Shown here: piece after piece, positions 62,761 through 64,000 of the stretch
Layout of the letters: each line of letters opens with the position of its first letter
Position numbering within the stretch: the first letter of the stretch is position 1
DNA from: CBDCYS01 sp965226245
Lineage (GTDB): Bacteria > Acidobacteriota > Terriglobia > Bryobacterales > UBA6623
Length of the DNA: 64,000 nt
Direction: 5' to 3'
Assembly: GCA_965226245.1 (NCBI GenBank)
Contig: CBDDCL010000015.1
Location: 6,820,001 to 6,884,000 of the forward strand
Notes under the pieces: generated by a model
What the model was told of the DNA's origin: nothing
Database searches by the model: none
The model's input: only the letters and a program-made list of their open reading frames with translations
Program-made: the position numbers and the translations under genes

Positions 62761-63197
62761 CTTTTGGAGTTACCATGGCGTTGCCGGGTGAAACGGAAGC
62801 GGGCTCTGCTGGGAAGCAACCCTGCCGAGGGATAGCCTGGCGGGCTCAGCGAGACGATGATCGCGGGCGCGCAAGTCACCTTTCGCGCTCGACCCAAAAC
62901 CCCATCGGATCGAAAGACCCTGATGCCTTGAAAATCCCCGCCCGCAGGGCGGCATCTACACTAGCGCGGAACGCTCCCTCTCCCGTTCCGGCTGAACCGG
63001 CACACCATCCCGGTCGCAAAAGCCAAAGAATGATACTGTTACTAGACCTGCCACGGCGAAAGCCAGTAGCCATACGTCTACTGGACCGATTTTCTTCTTA
63101 ACAGCCCCAAGCCGTTGTTCGACCCTAGTCGTCGGCCTCAACGAGTGCGCAATCCCAGTTCCTGAGACTCACCGACGGTTCCGGGACAAAGACTGCC
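62761..63197. other. Gene-poor stretch, possible small membrane protein
   Basis: On the minus strand about 62956-63108 a frame reads GAVKKKIGPVDVWLLAFAVA, GLVTVSFFGFCDRDGVPVQP with one hydrophobic helix, but no ribosome site supports it. No other gene was seen. Confidence 0.35.
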
Positions 63198-63876
63198 ATG
63201 GCGACGCGCGAGATCGCCGAGAGATATCCCGGCGGTGTCTCAGCGCTGCTCAACCCAAGCAAAGGTGAGAGCGCGGACCTCTCGCGAGATGATTTCCTCC
63301 CACGGATCGCCCAGGTGACCGAAGGACTCGATGTCAACCTGCTGGTCAACAACGCCGGCCTCGCCTTCAGCGCCGACTTCCTCACCAACGAGCTGAACGC
63401 CGAGTTGGGAATGCTCCACCTCAACTCGCGTGCATCCCTGATCCTGACCCACCACTTCGGCAGCCTCATGCGCAGTCGCCGGGCGCGGGGGCATCATCTT
63501 TCTTGCCTCCGTCGTTGGGGTGACGGGGGTTCCGTCGTGGAGCAACTACGCGGCGACCAAGGGGCACAGCCTGTTGTTCGCTGAGGGTCTCGGCGAGGAA
63601 CTGAAGCACGATGGCGTCGAGGCGCTAGTAGTATCCCCTGCGTTTATCCGGACCGAGTTTATGGAGCTGTCAGCGTTCGGCAGGATCTTGTCCCTAGAGC
63701 CGGATACCGTAGCCACGGCTGCGCTGAGGAGCCTCGGAAAGAAGCGTGTGGTGACGCCGGGCTTACTCCACAAGCTCATTGCGTTCTCCACGAGGCTTCA
63801 ACCGCGCTTCGTGAACAGGAAAATTTTTGGCGCCGTCGTCTCGCGAGCGCATGGCTCGACGACGTTCGCTCGGTGA
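63198..63876 (+). pseudogene. SDR oxidoreductase, 5'-truncated and frameshifted
   Basis: The first frame has DVNLLVNNAGLAFSADFLTN and the second, after a shift near 63485, GGIIFLASVVGVTGVPSWSN, YAATKGHSLLFAEGLGEEL, VSPAFIRTEFMEL. The NNAG and the YxxxK catalytic motif are there, but the nucleotide-binding GxxxGIG segment is missing and two frames are needed. The gene is non-functional unless the shift is a sequencing error and the N terminus lies elsewhere. Confidence 0.75.
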
Positions 63877-64000
63877 TTCGACGAAAAGCACAGCAACACC
63901 CTTGGCCAGAGTATTTATTACAAGCGAATGTCTAGGAGTAGAGGTCCAGAAACGAGGTGAAACCGGCGATGTGCGACGCTCGCTAGAGATAACTCCTACC

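Overview
The window looks like a GC-rich chromosome segment of an acidobacterium, most likely from the Bryobacterales/Solibacter side of the phylum. This is inferred from gene content: Ser/Thr kinases fused to PD40/TolB propellers, a TIGR03437-like domain, DUF1080 and DUF1844 proteins, a secreted S55 (SpoIVB-type) peptidase, a CehA/McbA-type hydrolase, a CVPSR sulfatase and many degenerate insertion sequences. No rRNA, tRNA or CRISPR array was found.

Layout. 0-4 kb: a partial IS1595 copy, then a tandem array of four secreted beta-helix paralogues joined by repeated junction DNA, ending in debris. 4-12 kb: ordinary exported proteins (OmpA-domain protein, Tat-type aldo/keto reductase, family of unknown function, metallo-beta-lactamase-fold enzyme, DUF1080 protein, large propeller protein). 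12-15 kb: two lone antitoxin-like genes, a brnT/brnA toxin-antitoxin pair and a DDE transposon. 15-22 kb: S55 peptidase, DUF1844 protein, a redox pair (a thioredoxin-like/CxxCH/PDZ protein with an in-frame TGA, then a DsbD-alpha-like protein), a PhnP-like hydrolase and ribF. 22-31 kb: accessory DNA with a truncated IS1634, a broken CPBP protease, an enolase-superfamily gene, an ISKra4-type element and a TadG-like gene cut by that element. 31-47 kb: sulfatase, chimaeric debris, a cI-like regulator facing a Cys-rich protein, DUF192, a B12-type radical SAM protein, a nucleotidyltransferase-like gene split by IS1595, a CPA2 antiporter, a frameshifted CehA-type hydrolase and a methyltransferase. 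48-61 kb: two PD40 kinases, a ChbG/HpnK deacetylase, holA, ydcF-like, tsaC, trmH-like and rarA, which are core genes. 57-64 kb is also an IS graveyard (IS200/IS605, IS91, IS630 and IS3 remnants, two SDR pieces).

The most notable item is the gene at 17790-19037. One in-frame TGA sits at the second redox position of a CxxC-type motif (C-E-R-TGA). A 7-bp hairpin with an AGGUU loop starts its loop 25 nt downstream, which fits the published bacterial SECIS pattern. I read it as a candidate selenoprotein with CxxU, a c-type haem motif and two PDZ domains, followed with a 4-nt overlap by a DsbD-alpha-like gene. A nonsense mutation remains the main alternative.

The second theme is dispersed palindromic DNA. 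At least five small repeat families recur. One has a compensatory base change in its stem, one supplies the stop codons of three genes, and one is inserted in frame (54 bp) in a kinase linker. Recent IS1595 activity is clear: three full copies encode identical proteins, two have perfect 8-bp target duplications, and one splits a gene that can be reconstructed exactly.
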